Assembly: GCA_016763335.1 (NCBI GenBank)
Contig: JAESUD010000221.1
Coordinates: 1-8,968 of the forward strand
DNA from: Emcibacteraceae bacterium
GTDB lineage: Bacteria; Pseudomonadota; Alphaproteobacteria; Sphingomonadales; Emcibacteraceae
Direction: 5' to 3'
Length of the DNA: 8,968 nt
Positions 7,742-8,968 of the stretch are shown piece by piece. The notes beneath the pieces were generated by a model. It ran no database searches. It saw nothing but the letters and a program-made list of their open reading frames with translations, and was not told where the DNA came from. How positions within the stretch are numbered: the stretch's first letter is position 1; the number at the start of each line of letters is the position of its first letter. The translations under genes were made by a program, and so were the position numbers.

Positions 7742-8807
7742 AAAATATATCCACAACTTCATGAACTTTTACGTGAGTACTAAACTCACCACCCTCATCC
7801 CGGTTGGTCAGTATTACTGCGGTAAAATTCTTTGATGGAATGCGGTATAATATATTGCGAAAGCCAATTGAACTTCCCGTGTGATAAATTATATCCATGC
7901 CCTTATAATTTTCAAGACGCCAGCCATAACCATAACTCATCACTTTGCCGTCATTGGTTTTATGATCAGTAAAAGCCATTTCAAGATATTCAGCACCAAG
8001 GATCTGATCAGTATAAAGCGACTGATCCCACTTATAAAGATCTTCAAGGTTTGAATATATACCACCGTCACCAAGAACAGCACTAAAGAGACTTTGATCC
8101 GTACGCTTAACTCCGGTTTCTTCGATCGTATGCCCGTACGCCCTGTTAGATACCTGATTAATACCTTTTTCATGGGCTAAAGTATTATTCATTTCCAAAG
8201 GATCAAAAATATTCTCTTTTAAATAATCGCGAAATGCCATTCCCGTGATTTTTTCTAAAATTTGTGTAAGTAGTGCATAGGCCGTATTGCTATATTGATG
8301 TTTTTCTCCAACAGCAAAATAGCTCTCGTTAATGCCCATCATCATTTCAAGCACATCTTTATCATTGACCTGCCGGGTTTGCTCTTTTGGCACCATGCCT
8401 TCATAATCAAACAAACCTGATGTGTGTTGCAATAAATGCTCGATGGTTATTTCATTGCCATACTCGGGAAAGCCCGGAAAAATATCAACCAGTGACGTAT
8501 CAAGATACAGCTCCCCGCGTTCAATAAGCTGAAGAATGCTCATGGCGGTAAATTGTTTTGTCACTGAAGCAAGGCGAAAATTGGTTTTGGATGTTACCGC
8601 AATATTTTGTTCAAAATCAGCAATGCCATACCCTTTTTGCAATATCGCCACACCATCCTGAATAATCATCACTGCCGCACCGGGCATTTCAAGGGAATCA
8701 TAAGCAGAAAAAAGCTGGTCGACCTCCACCAGTTTTTGTTCAGTTGTTTTTTCCGAACTACATGACGATAATAATCCCATCATGGCAACCGCAATTATTT
8801 TTTTCAT
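7731..8807 (-). CDS. Beta-lactamase-family serine hydrolase lipoprotein (DD-peptidase/esterase-like)
   Basis: The protein has 358 residues. It starts with a lipoprotein signal peptide whose lipobox is Leu13-Ser-Ser-Cys16; Ser at +2 is compatible with outer-membrane anchoring. The mature domain is the class C beta-lactamase/D-aminopeptidase/esterase fold, with all catalytic motifs intact: SVTK (Ser81 nucleophile, Lys84), YSN (172-174) and HTG (309-311), plus LLQHTSG (125-131). It is therefore probably an active serine hydrolase facing the periplasm. Sequence alone does not distinguish a DD-carboxypeptidase, peptidoglycan-peptide hydrolase, esterase or beta-lactamase; the HTG (rather than KTG) third motif is commonest in the broad esterase/peptidase group. 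The ATG at 8807 is preceded directly by GGGGAAGAG. The dapF stop is only 11 bases upstream, so the two are likely co-transcribed. The 3' end overlaps pyrC on the other strand. Confidence 0.93.
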   Translation of the reverse strand: MKKIIAVAMMGLLSSCSSEKTTEQKLVEVDQLFSAYDSLEMPGAAVMIIQDGVAILQKGYGIADFEQNIAVTSKTNFRLASVTKQFTAMSILQLIERGELYLDTSLVDIFPGFPEYGNEITIEHLLQHTSGLFDYEGMVPKEQTRQVNDKDVLEMMMGINESYFAVGEKHQYSNTAYALLTQILEKITGMAFRDYLKENIFDPLEMNNTLAHEKGINQVSNRAYGHTIEETGVKRTDQSLFSAVLGDGGIYSNLEDLYKWDQSLYTDQILGAEYLEMAFTDHKTNDGKVMSYGYGWRLENYKGMDIIYHTGSSIGFRNILYRIPSKNFTAVILTNRDEGGEFSTHVKVHEVVDIFFNQ

Positions 8808-8818
8808 ATCTCTTCCCC
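8808..8818 (-). promoter_or_regulatory. Ribosome-binding site between dapF and the lipoprotein gene
   Basis: Read on the minus strand, the 11 bases between the dapF stop and the next ATG are GGGGAAGAGAT, a purine-rich Shine-Dalgarno region. The gap is too small for a separate promoter, which supports transcription from the dapF side. Confidence 0.6.
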
Positions 8819-8968
8819 TTATAATGTTAGATATCCGCTATAGCAAAACTCTGCCGGTCCCGACATAGTTGGTGATAACGCGTCAGTATAAGTTATTTTA
8901 AGCGTTCCACCCGGCATTTCTACATACGCATGATCTGAATGAATAAACCCGCGCGCCCGCGCCGCCGC
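8819..8968 (-). CDS. dapF: Diaminopimelate epimerase, C-terminal fragment (gene runs off the right edge)
   Basis: DapF converts LL- to meso-diaminopimelate, the precursor of lysine and the cross-linking residue of peptidoglycan. Only the last 49 residues and the stop are in the window, with the 5' part beyond base 8968. The visible part has the family's closing pattern: an Ala/Arg-rich stretch AAARARGF, which in complete proteins follows the catalytic ACGTGA cysteine motif, then VEMPGGTLKITY, then SGPAEFCYSGYL, matching the usual PGGxLxI...TGPAExxxxG ending. The catalytic cysteines are outside the window. The call rests on this C-terminal pattern alone. The lipoprotein hydrolase gene follows 11 bases downstream on the same strand. 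Confidence 0.85.
   Translation of the reverse strand, partial: AAARARGFIHSDHAYVEMPGGTLKITYTDALSPTMSGPAEFCYSGYLTL

Noticed and set aside
8948..8968. Very GC-rich tract at the right edge as a sign of foreign DNA or a structured element
   Set aside because: It is explained by the Ala/Arg-rich coding stretch of dapF that follows the catalytic ACGTGA region in this family.

Overview
The window reads as chromosomal DNA of an AT-rich Alphaproteobacterium. That placement rests on a class I lysyl-tRNA synthetase of the alphaproteobacterial type, a dapF C-terminus, signal-peptide-bearing envelope hydrolases and a TTAA-N7-TTAA (CtrA-like) dyad. It is an inference from protein families, and genus or order cannot be fixed from sequence reading alone. 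I see no phage, transposon, CRISPR or RNA gene. No stretch over 300 bases lacks a gene; the longest gap is 199 bases (1363-1561).

Layout. At the left edge is the 3' part of lysK (class I LysRS, + strand, start missing). A 199-base AT-rich intergenic region follows, holding a perfect 8+1+8 dyad and a possible sigma-70 -10 box. Next is a single-gene monotopic phosphoglycosyl transferase (1562-2206, +) that starts a lipid-linked glycan. Convergent to it is arfB (2241-2660, -), a ribosome-rescue peptidyl-tRNA hydrolase. Divergent from arfB is a two-gene envelope unit on the + strand: a 907-residue exported tandem M16 zinc protease (2752-5475), then, 14 bases later, an exported beta-lactamase-fold protein (5490-6638) whose SxxK and YxN catalytic motifs are both lost. 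pyrC (class II dihydroorotase, 6695-7741, +) follows after 56 bases. On the opposite strand, overlapping the pyrC 3' end by 11 bases, is a lipoprotein of the same beta-lactamase-fold family with all three catalytic motifs intact (7731-8807, -). It sits 11 bases downstream of the dapF 3' end (8819-8968, -), which runs off the right edge.

How the genes work together. lysK, arfB, pyrC and dapF are housekeeping genes for translation, ribosome rescue, pyrimidine synthesis and meso-diaminopimelate/lysine synthesis. The rest are envelope functions: glycan initiation, periplasmic proteolysis and penicillin-recognising-fold proteins. The most notable observation is the apparent pseudoenzyme co-transcribed with the M16 protease, with an intact family member just beyond pyrC. 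The second is the CtrA-like dyad upstream of the glycosyl transferase. I found nothing that amounts to a clearly undescribed multi-gene system.
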